Shown here piece by piece: positions 7,702-16,500 of a stretch of 50,892 nucleotides of DNA (position 1 is the first letter of the stretch; each line of letters begins with the position of its first letter). Source of the DNA: JALYNX01 sp035292685 (lineage in GTDB: Bacteria; Actinomycetota; Acidimicrobiia; Spongiisociales; ZC4RG35); NCBI GenBank assembly GCA_035292685.1, contig DATDPP010000036.1:1-50892 (forward strand), read 5' to 3'. The translations under genes were made by a program, and so were the position numbers. The notes beneath the pieces are model-generated. The model saw nothing but the letters and a program-made list of their open reading frames with translations, was not told where the DNA came from and did not search any database.

Positions 7702-8986
7702 CGCCGAAGGCGCAACCGTGGTCGCGGCGTCGGTGCTCGCCGGATTCGGGGTCACCCTTGTCAACTTCGCCCGCGACGAGAGTGTCGACGCCCAAACCGC
7801 ACTCACCTTTCTGGTGTTTCTCATCGCCTTCGGCGGGCTTCATCTGGCAGTTCGAACCTGGGCGCCGCGGGCCACCACCTTGCTGATCGCCCCGATCGCC
7901 GGCCTCACTGCTCTCGGCTTCATCGAGATCTACCGGCTCGAACCGGTCAGGGCGGGTTTGCAGAGATGGTGGATCTTGATCGCCGCCGGGGTCGCCATAA
8001 CCGTCCTTGCCCTCTTCGCCCGCAGTTCGACCACCATCCTCCGCCGCTACCGCAACATCATCTTGCTCGTCTCCCTGATCCTGTTGCTCCTCCCCAACTT
8101 GCCCATCGATTGGGGCTTTCCCCTCAAGGGTCTGGTTGTGAATGGGTCACGTTTGTGGATCGTGCTCGACATGGGCTTCACCACCCTTCAGTTCCAGCCC
8201 GCCGAGCTGGCCAAACTCGGCTTCGTCGTCTACGTGGCCGCCTACCTCGCCGATCACCAGAAAGCCTTGCGGGAGGCGCGCCGGCAGGTGGGGCCGATCC
8301 GTTTCCCAGAACCACGGCAGCTGATACCCCTGGTGGTGACCTGGGTGGTGAGCATCCTGATTCTGATCTCCCAGCGTGACCTGGGAGCCTCGCTTCTGCT
8401 CTTCGCCGGCTTTGTGCTCCTGCTCTACGCGGCCACCGGGACCACCGGCTATCTGGTGGTAGGCGGATTCATGGCCGCGGTGGCTGGGGTCGCTTCGGTC
8501 TACATGTTCGAGCACGTGAACCGACGCGTCGTCGCCTGGCTGACACCCTTCCAGCACTACGACGACGAGGGCTACCAGATCGCCCAGGGACTGTTCGCCA
8601 TGGGAACCGGAAGTCTGTCAGGGGCCGGGCCCGGTCTGGGCCGGCCCGACCTGATCCCAAACGCGTCCACCGATTTCATCTTTGCCGCTGTCGGTGAGGA
8701 GTTGGGTTTCGCGGGCACGGTCTCTGTGATAGCCCTCTTCGCCCTGGTGGTCGCGGTCGGTCTCGGGATCTCGTTCCGGAGCCGGGACATGTTTCGAAAA
8801 CTGCTGGCGGCCGGGCTCACCTTCGTGTTCGCCGTCCAGGTGCTCCTCATCATCGGTGGGGTGGTCAGGGTGGTCCCGCTGACCGGGATCACCCTTCCCT
8901 TCATGTCCTATGGGGGATCGGCGCTGGTCGGCAATCTCATCCTGATCGCACTCCTGCTCCGGATCAGCCACGAGGAGGCGACATGA
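7691..8986 (+). CDS. rodA: RodA/FtsW-family peptidoglycan glycosyltransferase
   Basis: 431 aa from ATG at 7691, the start that overlaps pstP by only 11 bp. About ten transmembrane helices; the SEDS signature region includes GDLGASLLLF-like ISQRDLGASLL, and the conserved loop FAMGTGSLSGAGPGLGRP followed by STDFIFAAVGEELGF. The C-terminus LPFMSYGGSALVGNLILIALL is also characteristic. SEDS proteins polymerise lipid II in partnership with a class B PBP, here the adjacent pbpA. The gene is fourth in the kinase operon. Confidence 0.95.
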   Translation: MTPNAEGATVVAASVLAGFGVTLVNFARDESVDAQTALTFLVFLIAFGGLHLAVRTWAPRATTLLIAPIAGLTALGFIEIYRLEPVRAGLQRWWILIAAGVAITVLALFARSSTTILRRYRNIILLVSLILLLLPNLPIDWGFPLKGLVVNGSRLWIVLDMGFTTLQFQPAELAKLGFVVYVAAYLADHQKALREARRQVGPIRFPEPRQLIPLVVTWVVSILILISQRDLGASLLLFAGFVLLLYAATGTTGYLVVGGFMAAVAGVASVYMFEHVNRRVVAWLTPFQHYDDEGYQIAQGLFAMGTGSLSGAGPGLGRPDLIPNASTDFIFAAVGEELGFAGTVSVIALFALVVAVGLGISFRSRDMFRKLLAAGLTFVFAVQVLLIIGGVVRVVPLTGITLPFMSYGGSALVGNLILIALLLRISHEEAT

Positions 8987-10440
8987 ACGGTCCGGTGCGC
9001 CGCATCTCGATCGGGATCTTCACCTCCTTCTGCGTGCTGCTCCTGGCAGTCACCTGGATCCAGGTGGTCCATGCCGACACCCTCAAAGCCGACCCCCGCA
9101 ACGCCCGTCCGGCACTGTCCGAGCGAGGCAAGGAACGAGGTCTGATCGTCACCATCGACGGGACCGTGGTCGCCGAATCCGTGGTCGACCCGGCGGATCC
9201 GCGCTCGTTCGTCCGCACCTACCCCGAAGGGGAGGCCTTCGCCCACGTCGTGGGTTACAACTCGTTCCTCCTCGGCGACTCCGGTCTGGAAGAGGCCTAT
9301 GCCTCGGTGCTCAGATCAAAGCGCGACCTGACGATCAGCGACCTGCTCTCGGTGATCCTGGGCCGCGACCTGCGGCCACACAGTCTCGAGATGACAGTCA
9401 ATGGGCCGCTGCAGCGAGCGGCATACGAGGCGCTGGCAGGACAAGCCGGCGCCGTGGTCGCCCTCGACCCCAAGACCGGAGCGGTGCTCGCCGCGGTCTC
9501 CTCGCCTTCATTCGATCCCGAGTCGCTACTCGGTGAGGACGCCCAAGAGATGTGGGACTCCCTCCTCGCGGACCCCGAAAGCCCGCTGAGTGATCGAGTC
9601 ACCAAGGAGTTGTTCGCCCCCGGATCGACCTTCAAGACCGTGGTCACCGCCACCGCACTCGACACCGGTGAGGCCGACCCCGGAACCGAGTTCCCCGACC
9701 CGCTCGAGTACGAGTTGGAGGGCTCGACAGGCACCATCTCCAACTACGGCGGGGGATACTGCGACGACGGCACCACCGTGACGCTGCTGGTCGCCTTCGT
9801 CCGCTCCTGTAACACGATCTTCGCCGACCTCTCGGTCCGGCTGGGAGCCGAAGACATCGGGATCACGGCGGGTGCGCTGGGATTCAACACCGACCTGAAC
9901 TTTCCCTGGACCGTTCCCCAGGCCACCTACCCGGTCGATGACCTGGTCGACGACCCCGCGGCCCTCGCCCAGAGCGGGATCGGGGAGCGCGATGTGCGTG
10001 CCACCCCGTTGCACATGGCAATGATCGCCTCCGCGGTCGCCAACCAGGGTCTGGTGCCCAACCCCTATCTGGTCAATCGCGTCTTCGATGCTGACGGCGA
10101 CACCGTCGAAACCACCGAGCCCGTTTCCCTGGGGCGGGCGATGGCACCCGCCACAGCCTCGGTTCTCGCCCAGATGATGGAAAGGGTCGTCACCGAGGGG
10201 ACCGGCCGCCTTGCCGCGGTGCCCGGGGTCCGGGTCGCGGGCAAGACCGGGACCGCCGAAGGCGCCGGAGACGGTCCCCACGCCTGGTTCATCGGGTTCG
10301 CCCCGGTGGAAAACCCGACGATCGCAATCGCCGTGTTGATCGCTGGCGGCGGCGACATCGGCGAATCGGCGACCGGTGGGGCGGTGGCGGCGCCAATCGC
10401 CGCTGACCTTATTTCACTCTGGTTACAAGGAAGCCAATGA
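8983..10440 (+). CDS. pbpA: Class B penicillin-binding protein (PbpA)
   Basis: 485 aa with an uncleaved N-terminal anchor (about 5-28). The transpeptidase domain has the three active-site motifs: SxxK in PGSTFKTV near 210-217, SxN in RSCNT near 275, and KTG in AGKTGTAEG near 420. It crosslinks peptidoglycan together with RodA. It shares a 4-bp overlap with rodA (ATGA), the usual SEDS-PBP coupling. In mycobacteria the same position holds pbpA. Confidence 0.94.
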   Translation: MNGPVRRISIGIFTSFCVLLLAVTWIQVVHADTLKADPRNARPALSERGKERGLIVTIDGTVVAESVVDPADPRSFVRTYPEGEAFAHVVGYNSFLLGDSGLEEAYASVLRSKRDLTISDLLSVILGRDLRPHSLEMTVNGPLQRAAYEALAGQAGAVVALDPKTGAVLAAVSSPSFDPESLLGEDAQEMWDSLLADPESPLSDRVTKELFAPGSTFKTVVTATALDTGEADPGTEFPDPLEYELEGSTGTISNYGGGYCDDGTTVTLLVAFVRSCNTIFADLSVRLGAEDIGITAGALGFNTDLNFPWTVPQATYPVDDLVDDPAALAQSGIGERDVRATPLHMAMIASAVANQGLVPNPYLVNRVFDADGDTVETTEPVSLGRAMAPATASVLAQMMERVVTEGTGRLAAVPGVRVAGKTGTAEGAGDGPHAWFIGFAPVENPTIAIAVLIAGGGDIGESATGGAVAAPIAADLISLWLQGSQ

Positions 10441-10477
10441 GTTGGGCCCAGGTCGTTCCTACAATCCATCGCCTTCA

Positions 10478-12409
10478 ATGAACACTCCGAGCGAACTGAC
10501 CGAGCGTTATCACATCACGTCCCACGTGGCCCGGGGCGGGATGGCCGACGTCTACGAAGGCCTGGACACCCTTCTCAACCGACGGGTGGCGATAAAGGTC
10601 CTCCACGCCCAGTACTCGGCCGATGAGGCCTTCGTCAAGAGGTTCCGGCGCGAGGCGCAGGCCGCGGCCAACCTCAGCCATCCCAACATCGTCGGGATCT
10701 ACGACTGGGGCCAGGCCCAGGGCACCTATTTCATAATCATGGAATTGGTGGACGGTCGTTCCCTGCGAGACGTGCTCAAGTCCGAGGGCGCCCTTCTCGC
10801 CCGCCGCGCCACCGAGATCGCCTCCGAGGTGGCGGCGGCACTTTCGGTTGCCCATCAGGCCGGTCTGGTCCATCGAGACGTCAAGCCGGGCAACATCCTC
10901 CTCGCCAAGGACGGGACGGTGAAGGTAACCGACTTCGGAATCGCCCGGGCCTGGGACGACAGCGCCGAATTGACCAAGACCGGCGCGGTCATCGGCACCG
11001 CCACCTATTTCAGCCCGGAACAGGCCCAGGGAGCCGCCGCCGACGCCCGGAGTGATGTCTATGCGCTCGGAGTGGTCCTCTACGAGATGCTCACCGGGCG
11101 ACCCCCGTTCACCGGCGACAGCCCGATGTCGGTCGCCTTCCAACATGTCTCGACCGAGGCCCCCGCCCCCTCCGCCCTCAACTCCGACGTCCCCCCGGCA
11201 CTCGACACCGTGGTTGCCAAGGCGATGCGCAAGGACCCCAACGGCCGCTACCAGAGCGCCGATGAGATGCGGACCGATCTGGTGTCGGTGCTCAGAGGGC
11301 AAAACGTGGAGCCGGTTGCGGTGGCTGCGGTGGCTGCCGGCGCCGTCGCCGCCGGCGACAACGCCACCCGGGTCATGACCGCCCAGGTGCCGCCGGCCAC
11401 GGTGCCCCCCGATGAGGTGTACCGCGGGATCGAAGCGGAGCCTTCGTCCCAGGTGCCGTTCATCCTCACCACCTTCGGGCTCCTTATCGCCCTCGGGATC
11501 CTCGTGTTCTTCCTGTTCCGCCTGGCTTCAGGCGGGAACGCCAACGGCGAGCTGATCGAAGTCCCCAACCTCGCCGGACTCACCCGTGAGCAGGCCGCAA
11601 CCCGCCTGTTGGCCGACGGTTTCACCGTCAAATTCACGCCGGAAGCCAGCCAAGAGGTGGAGGTCGACCTGGTGATCCGCACCGACCCGGCGGGGGGCAC
11701 CGACGCCGAGGAGGGCTCCGAAGTCGAGGTGTTCGTCTCCACCGGTCTCGAGGAATTCCCGGTCCCCCCCCTGGTCGGTCAGACCCTCGCCGCTGCCCAG
11801 AGAATCATCGAGCAGAACGGCTTCGTTCTCGGCGAGGTGGACGAGGAGGCAAACGCCGACTTCGCCGAGGGGACCGTCATCAGGCAGGACCCGGGGGCCG
11901 GGGTCGAAGTCGGTGCAGGAGCGGCGATCAATCTGGTGATTTCGAGCGGGCCCGAAACCCACATCCTCCCCGAACTGGCGGGTCAAACCGAGCGAGACGC
12001 GGTGAAAACGCTCAACGGCCTGGGTCTGATCCCTCGGATCCAGGACGAGTACTCGAGCACAGTGGACGACGGCCTGGTGATCCGGACCGATCCGGAAGCG
12101 GGAGACGAGGTGCGGTCGGGTGACACCATCTTGTTGGTGGTGTCCCAAGGACCGGCGCCGGTCGAGGTGCCGAATCTGATCGGCAAGACCGCGGCTCAGG
12201 CGGAGGCGGCGCTTGTCGATCTCGGTCTGGTGATCAATGTCTCCAACAGCACCCAACCGGTGGTCGATCCCTCCCAGGATGGGTTGGTGGTCGACCAGTT
12301 CCCCGACGTGGGGGTGATGGTGTTCCCCGGCGACATCGTGACGGTGACCATCGGGGAGTACACCGCGCCCCCCACCACCACGACGACGACATCGACGACG
12401 TTGCCCTAG
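10478..12409 (+). CDS. pknB: PknB-type Ser/Thr kinase with four PASTA domains
   Basis: 643 aa from ATG at 10478; an upstream in-frame start would lie inside pbpA. Cytoplasmic kinase domain at about 10-275: glycine loop ARGGMADVYEG, VAIKVL lysine, catalytic HRDVKPGN, DFGIARA and an activation loop TKTGAVIGTATYFSPEQ with phosphorylatable Thr. A transmembrane helix (about 330-350) is followed by four PASTA repeats (about 362-630), which sense muropeptides/lipid II, and a TTTTTTSTTLP tail. Only one kinase is in the operon; mycobacteria carry pknA beside pknB. It is the last gene, ending 16 bp from convergent crgA. Confidence 0.95.
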   Translation: MNTPSELTERYHITSHVARGGMADVYEGLDTLLNRRVAIKVLHAQYSADEAFVKRFRREAQAAANLSHPNIVGIYDWGQAQGTYFIIMELVDGRSLRDVLKSEGALLARRATEIASEVAAALSVAHQAGLVHRDVKPGNILLAKDGTVKVTDFGIARAWDDSAELTKTGAVIGTATYFSPEQAQGAAADARSDVYALGVVLYEMLTGRPPFTGDSPMSVAFQHVSTEAPAPSALNSDVPPALDTVVAKAMRKDPNGRYQSADEMRTDLVSVLRGQNVEPVAVAAVAAGAVAAGDNATRVMTAQVPPATVPPDEVYRGIEAEPSSQVPFILTTFGLLIALGILVFFLFRLASGGNANGELIEVPNLAGLTREQAATRLLADGFTVKFTPEASQEVEVDLVIRTDPAGGTDAEEGSEVEVFVSTGLEEFPVPPLVGQTLAAAQRIIEQNGFVLGEVDEEANADFAEGTVIRQDPGAGVEVGAGAAINLVISSGPETHILPELAGQTERDAVKTLNGLGLIPRIQDEYSSTVDDGLVIRTDPEAGDEVRSGDTILLVVSQGPAPVEVPNLIGKTAAQAEAALVDLGLVINVSNSTQPVVDPSQDGLVVDQFPDVGVMVFPGDIVTVTIGEYTAPPTTTTTTSTTLP

Positions 12410-12425
12410 GTCAGGCGCGACCCGA

Positions 12426-12665
12426 TCACCGATAGTTGGTGGTCATCAGAAAGCCGACGGCGATGCAGGCCAGGCCCCCGATGAGGACCAGCCGGTCGAG
12501 CTCGAACACGAATCTGGCCAGGACCAGGAGCACACCGGTGACCATCAGAGCCGCCATCACCACGATGTACCAGGTAGCGCTGGGCTCCTTGGCCTTGGCC
12601 GCGGCGGTCGCGCTCTGGGCGGATACCGGGCGGCTCCTCGGTTTGCGTCGCTTCGACTCGGGCAC
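12426..12665 (-). CDS. crgA: Cell division protein CrgA
   Basis: 79 aa with the CrgA pattern: a basic N-terminus MPESKRRK, then two transmembrane helices (about 31-52 and 56-74) and a terminal MTTNYR in place of the usual 'MRWR'-like end. CrgA recruits FtsZ, FtsQ, FtsI and PBPs at the septum in actinobacteria, and its gene lies next to pknB in mycobacteria and Streptomyces, as here. It is transcribed towards pknB. Identification rests on topology, termini and neighbourhood. Confidence 0.85.
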   Translation of the reverse strand: MPESKRRKPRSRPVSAQSATAAAKAKEPSATWYIVVMAALMVTGVLLVLARFVFELDRLVLIGGLACIAVGFLMTTNYR

Positions 12666-12693
12666 GGCGGCGAGGGTAATGCGAGTTACACAG

Positions 12694-12738
12694 GTGTAGT
12701 TCTCAACATCCTGTGGAGAAACCTCGGGATAACTACAC
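12694..12738. repeat. Inverted repeat GTGTAGTT/AACTACAC upstream of crgA
   Basis: Perfect 8-bp arms at 12694-12701 and 12731-12738 with a 29-bp spacer that contains TTCTCCACA on the minus strand (one mismatch to a DnaA box). It sits in the only promoter-sized gap before crgA, so it is a candidate operator or bidirectional structure. Confidence 0.4.
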
Positions 12739-12755
12739 TAGTGTGATTCGTCGAT

Positions 12756-13013
12756 TCAGGCCGGTCGCCACACCGGGATCATGTCCTCCCGGCAGTGCCG
12801 CGGTGGGGCCTCACCTTGCACATTGGCCGTTCGCATCGTCAACTCAGCCCCACAAACGGTGCATTTGTAGTCCTGGTCGACAGCGACCACGTCGTCGGGA
12901 TCGATCTCGGGTGGCGGGGTGCCCAGGGCCCGGATCACCGCCATCGACCCTCGCCAGATGACGGCTCCGAGGACGACTGCCAGGAGCACATCGAGGGCGG
13001 TGCTGCCGGTCAC
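12756..13013 (-). CDS. Small membrane protein with zinc-ribbon-like tail, function unknown
   Basis: 85 aa. One N-terminal hydrophobic helix (about 7-25) is followed by a polar region with CTVCGAELTMRT and, 20 residues later, PRHCREDMIPV. The two CxxC / C elements resemble a degenerate zinc ribbon, with the fourth ligand unclear (His beside the last Cys could serve). No operon partner is obvious: crgA lies downstream with a 90-bp gap, and the thiolase gene ends about 70 bp upstream on the same strand. I do not recognise the family. Confidence 0.65.
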   Translation of the reverse strand: MTGSTALDVLLAVVLGAVIWRGSMAVIRALGTPPPEIDPDDVVAVDQDYKCTVCGAELTMRTANVQGEAPPRHCREDMIPVWRPA

Positions 13014-13083
13014 GTCGCGTTGTCCCCCTGCGCAGCGGGGGGACCGACCGCCAACGAAGTGCGGTCGAGGGGGGCAAGCAAGC

Positions 13084-14262
13084 TCAAACCCGCTCGATGA
13101 TCACGGCGTTGGCCATGCCGCCGCCCTCACACATGGTCTGCAGCCCATAGCGCCCGCCGGTTCGCTCCAACTCCCACAGCAACGAGGTAAGAAGCCGGGC
13201 ACCGGAGGCGCCGAGAGGGTGGCCGAGGGCGATGGCGCCCCCGTTGACGTTGGTCCGCTCCCAAAGCGCCATCGGTTCGGAGCCGCCGTGCTCGATCCTC
13301 CACGCCGCGGTCACCGGGGCGAAGGCCTCGTTCACCTCGAAGAGGTCGATATCCCCGATGCCCAGCCCGGCTCGGGCCAACACCTTCTCGGTGGCGGGGA
13401 TGGGGCCGGTGAGCATCATCACCGGGTCGACCCCGGCCATGGCAAACGATAAAAAACGCGCCTTGGGGGTGAGCCCGAGTTGGGCCGCCCGATCCTCGGA
13501 CATGACCAGGACCGCAGCCGCACCGTCGGAGATCTGCGAGGAGTTGCCGGCCGTGACCACCCCGTCGCTTTTGAACGCCGGCTGGAGCGCATCCAACAGC
13601 TCGAGTGAGGTGTCGGGACGGATCCCCTCGTCACGAGACACGGTTTGGCGCATCCCGTTCTCCCGAGTGATGCCGACCGGGATGATCTGGTCCTCGAAAC
13701 GGCCCTCTTCGGTGGCCCGTGCCGCCCGACGATGTGACTCGAGGGCCAACTCATCCAGTTCGGTACGGGAGATCCCCCACTTCTCGGCGATCATCTCCGC
13801 CGAGATCCCCTGAGGGACCAGACCCTGGGAGTAGCGATCCAACATCCGGGGCCCAAAGGGAAGACCGGGCCCCTGTTGGGCGGTGACCCCCATCGGCACC
13901 CGGGTCATGCTCTCGACGCCGGCGGCGATCACGATGTCCTGGGCGCCGGCCATCACCGCCTGGGCAGCGAAGTGGGCAGCCTGCTGCGAGGACCCACATT
14001 GGCGGTCGATGGTGACGCCGGGCACCTCCTCGGGGAAGCCGGCGGCGAGGGCGGCGTTACGACCCACGTTGTACGCCTGTTCCCCGGTCTGGCTCACCGT
14101 GCCCATGATCACGTCGTCGATCTGTGATGGGTCGAGCTGGCTGCGCTCCACGATCGCTAGGAGGGGGATGGCGGCCAGATCGACAGGGTGGATGTCCTTG
14201 AAGACACCGTTCCGCCTCCCGATCGGGGTGCGCACCGCATCGACGATCACGGCATTCGGCAT
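13084..14262 (-). CDS. Acetyl-CoA C-acyltransferase (thiolase)
   Basis: 392 aa from ATG at 14262, preceded by GGGAG; a longer reading would run into the tRNA-Ala gene. All thiolase signatures are visible: the nucleophilic Cys in DRQCGSSQQAAHFAAQA (about 85-101), the His in NVNGGAIALGHPLGASGAR (about 340-358) and the second catalytic Cys in MCEGGGMANA near the C-terminus. It condenses or cleaves acyl-CoA in fatty-acid oxidation or acetoacetyl-CoA metabolism; sequence alone does not decide between the biosynthetic and degradative types. It stands alone with no beta-oxidation partner in the window. Confidence 0.93.
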   Translation of the reverse strand: MPNAVIVDAVRTPIGRRNGVFKDIHPVDLAAIPLLAIVERSQLDPSQIDDVIMGTVSQTGEQAYNVGRNAALAAGFPEEVPGVTIDRQCGSSQQAAHFAAQAVMAGAQDIVIAAGVESMTRVPMGVTAQQGPGLPFGPRMLDRYSQGLVPQGISAEMIAEKWGISRTELDELALESHRRAARATEEGRFEDQIIPVGITRENGMRQTVSRDEGIRPDTSLELLDALQPAFKSDGVVTAGNSSQISDGAAAVLVMSEDRAAQLGLTPKARFLSFAMAGVDPVMMLTGPIPATEKVLARAGLGIGDIDLFEVNEAFAPVTAAWRIEHGGSEPMALWERTNVNGGAIALGHPLGASGARLLTSLLWELERTGGRYGLQTMCEGGGMANAVIIERV

Positions 14263-14335
14263 CTTCGGCTCCCTGTTCAACGTCGCAACTGGCAACACCA
14301 ACCGGGATCGAAACAATCCCAAGGTGGGCCCCGGG

Positions 14336-14408
14336 TGGAGACGATGGGACTCGAACCCACGACCCCCGGCTTGCAAAGCCGGTGCTCTTCCAACTGAGCT
14401 ACGTCCCC
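14336..14408 (-). tRNA. tRNA-Ala (anticodon TGC)
   Basis: 73-nt minus-strand tRNA: acceptor GGGGACG/CGTCTCC with one G-T pair, anticodon stem CCGGC/GCCGG and loop TTTGCAA (anticodon TGC), T arm GTGGG-TTCGAGT-CCCAT. CCA not encoded. Its 5' half is duplicated at 16942-16981, which makes this gene one boundary of the ECF41 segment. Confidence 0.95.
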
Positions 14409-14589
14409 TGGTTTGCCAATTAGTAGTTGATGATTCGGCCCATCAGAAAGCCGGTGGTGTTTAGCACAGCGCTCGAACAGCAGCTGGCTCGCCGCTTTGA
14501 CCTTCAGTCTACGAGTCGGCTCCCACCAGGGTAGATCGCGCGGGACGTCGGGTTGACATTCAGCGTTCTCGTGCCGGGGTGCTGATTGG

Positions 14590-14616
14590 TGTCACAGAAT
14601 GGGCTGTTGTCTTGTC
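14590..14616 (+). promoter_or_regulatory. Putative ECF41-type promoter of the epimerase-sigma operon
   Basis: TGTCACA at 14590-14596, a 16-bp spacer, then TGTC at 14613-14616. ECF41 target promoters are described as TGTCACA, about 16 bp, CGTC; only the first -10 base differs. The first gene starts 35 bp downstream. ECF41 sigma factors typically control just their own operon, which this fits. Confidence 0.65.
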
Positions 14617-14650
14617 TTATGGAGTGAAGGTATTACTCAATAAGGCGTTG

Positions 14651-15583
14651 ATGGTGAGAGTGTTTGTTGCGGGAGCGACGGGGGCGATCGGAAAGCAGAT
14701 GGTGCCGCGTCTGGTTGCTGCAGGGCATGAAGTTTATGGCATGACGCGTAGCGAGTCGAAGCAGACGATGCTCCACGAGCTGGGCGCTGTGCCTGTCGTC
14801 GCGGACGCGCTCGATCCCGATCAGGTCGCGGAGGCCGTGGGTAATGCCCAGCCGGATGTGATTGTCCATCAGCTGACCGCGCTCGCAGGGGTGGGCATGC
14901 GTAACCTCAAGCGCGGTGCGGCCCTGACCAACCGTCTGCGGACCGAGGGGACGGATCATCTCTTGTCGGCCGGACAGGCGGCGGGGGTGCGGCGATTCGT
15001 GGCGCAGAGCAATTTCGCCACGTACGCGCGCACTGGCGGGCCGGTGAAGAGCGAGGAGGACCCGCTCGACCCCGCGCCCCCGGGCAAGTTGCGCGAAGGC
15101 TTGGCCGCGCTCCGACACCTCGAACAGGCCGTTCTGGATGCGCGGTGGACCGAGGGCATCGTGCTTCGCTACGGCGGCTTTTACGGGCCAGGCACAAACA
15201 TGTCGCCTGGCGGGATGATGTTCGAGATGGTGCGCAAGCGCAGGTTTCCGCTGATCGGCGACGGAGGCGGCGTGTGGTCATTCATCCACATCGCCGACGC
15301 GGCGGAGGCGACGGTGGCGGCGGTCGAGCACGGCAGCCGCGGTGTCTACAACATCGTCGACGATGACCCCGCCCGGGTCGGCGTGTGGCTGCCGGCATTA
15401 GCGCAGGCGCTGGGCGGCAAGAAGCCGAGACACGTGCCAAGGTTCATCGTGCGACTGTTCGCCGGAGAGGCCGAAGTAGTGATGATGACCGAGGCCCGGG
15501 GCGCGTCGAACGCCAAGGCGAAACGCGAGCTGGCTTGGAGCCCCGCGCATCCGAGCTGGCGGCAGGGATTCGCAGCACCATGA
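14651..15583 (+). CDS. NAD-dependent epimerase/dehydratase family protein, ECF41-associated
   Basis: 310 aa from ATG at 14651, with AAGG five bases upstream; an earlier in-frame start would include the promoter. Extended SDR fold: N-terminal MVRVFVAGATGAIGKQMVPR is the GxxGxxG dinucleotide-binding motif, and LRYGGFYGPGTNM with downstream FIHIADAAEATVAA matches the substrate-domain pattern. The usual YxxxK is not clear (a FATYARTG segment occupies the region near residue 120). Its stop overlaps the sigma factor start by 4 bp. Oxidoreductases and epimerases of this kind (the COE group) are the usual genetic partners and sole targets of ECF41 sigma factors. Substrate unknown. Confidence 0.85.
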   Translation: MVRVFVAGATGAIGKQMVPRLVAAGHEVYGMTRSESKQTMLHELGAVPVVADALDPDQVAEAVGNAQPDVIVHQLTALAGVGMRNLKRGAALTNRLRTEGTDHLLSAGQAAGVRRFVAQSNFATYARTGGPVKSEEDPLDPAPPGKLREGLAALRHLEQAVLDARWTEGIVLRYGGFYGPGTNMSPGGMMFEMVRKRRFPLIGDGGGVWSFIHIADAAEATVAAVEHGSRGVYNIVDDDPARVGVWLPALAQALGGKKPRHVPRFIVRLFAGEAEVVMMTEARGASNAKAKRELAWSPAHPSWRQGFAAP

Positions 15584-16500
15584 CCGACCGCGAGCGACTG
15601 CTCGACGAGCTGCGGCCGGTCTCGTTCGCCATCGCCTATCGGATGCTGGGCAGTGTCTCCGAGGCGGAGGACGTGGTGCAGGAAGCGCTGCTGCGGGTGC
15701 ATCAGGCGGTCGATGCCGGCGAGCAGATCAAATCGCCGCACGCGTTCGTCGCCACCGTGACTACCCGGCTGGCGATCAACGAGCTGTCCTCGGCACGCGT
15801 CCGCCGCGAGCGCTATGTCGGCGAGTGGCTGCCCGAGCCGATCATCACCGACGGCCACGATGATCCGGCCGGGCACGCTGAGACAGCCGACTCGCTGTCG
15901 GTGGCCATGCTGGTGCTCTTGGAGAGCCTCTCGCCAGAGCAGCGAGCCGTGCTGCTGCTTCACGATGTGTTCGACTACGGGTACCCGGAGATCGCGGCGA
16001 TCGTCGGCAAGAGCGAGGACAACGTGCGCCAGCTCGCCACCCGCGCCAGACGCCACGTCAAACAGCGCCGGCCCCGCTTCCAAACGACAAGAGACCAGCG
16101 CGATGAGCTGGCACGACGGTTCTTCGCCGCCGCCGAGCAAGGCGATGTCGCTGGCCTCGAGACGCTGCTCGCTCACGACGTGAAGCTGACCGGCGACGGC
16201 GGCGGCAAGGTTCCAGCCCTTGCGCGCTCGTTGCGCGGGCGCAGCCGGGTCGCACGCACCCTGGTCAAGGGGATGATCCGCCTAGGCGCCCTTCCGGGTG
16301 TGTCGTGGCGCCCCGTCGAGGTCAACGGAAGCCCTGGAGCTCTCTTGCTCGACAGACAGCAGCGGCTGATCGGGGTGTTGGCGCTCGACATCACCGACGG
16401 TCAGATCACAAGCATCAGCTCGATCGTCAACCCCGACAAGCTGACGCACCTCGGACCAGTCGCCGACCTCAGATCGCTACTGCAGCTGGAAGGGGACTAA
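15580..16500 (+). CDS. ECF41 (SigJ-like) RNA polymerase sigma factor with SnoaL-like C-terminal domain
   Basis: 306 aa from ATG at 15580. Region sigma2 (about 10-80) has ISYRM-like AIAYRMLGSVSEAEDVVQEALLR; sigma4 (about 115-165) has SPEQRAVLLLHDVFDYGYPEIAAIVGKSEDNVRQ. The C-terminal 110 residues form the SnoaL/NTF2-like extension with the diagnostic DGGGK at about 205 and a NPDKL near the end. In ECF41 factors this extension replaces a separate anti-sigma factor and both activates and restrains the sigma. No anti-sigma gene is nearby. It is coupled to the epimerase gene. Confidence 0.92.
   Translation: MTDRERLLDELRPVSFAIAYRMLGSVSEAEDVVQEALLRVHQAVDAGEQIKSPHAFVATVTTRLAINELSSARVRRERYVGEWLPEPIITDGHDDPAGHAETADSLSVAMLVLLESLSPEQRAVLLLHDVFDYGYPEIAAIVGKSEDNVRQLATRARRHVKQRRPRFQTTRDQRDELARRFFAAAEQGDVAGLETLLAHDVKLTGDGGGKVPALARSLRGRSRVARTLVKGMIRLGALPGVSWRPVEVNGSPGALLLDRQQRLIGVLALDITDGQITSISSIVNPDKLTHLGPVADLRSLLQLEGD

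Noticed and set aside
13876..14464. Frame of 193 codons opposite the thiolase gene and tRNA-Ala
   Set aside because: Shadow frame running through a tRNA gene.
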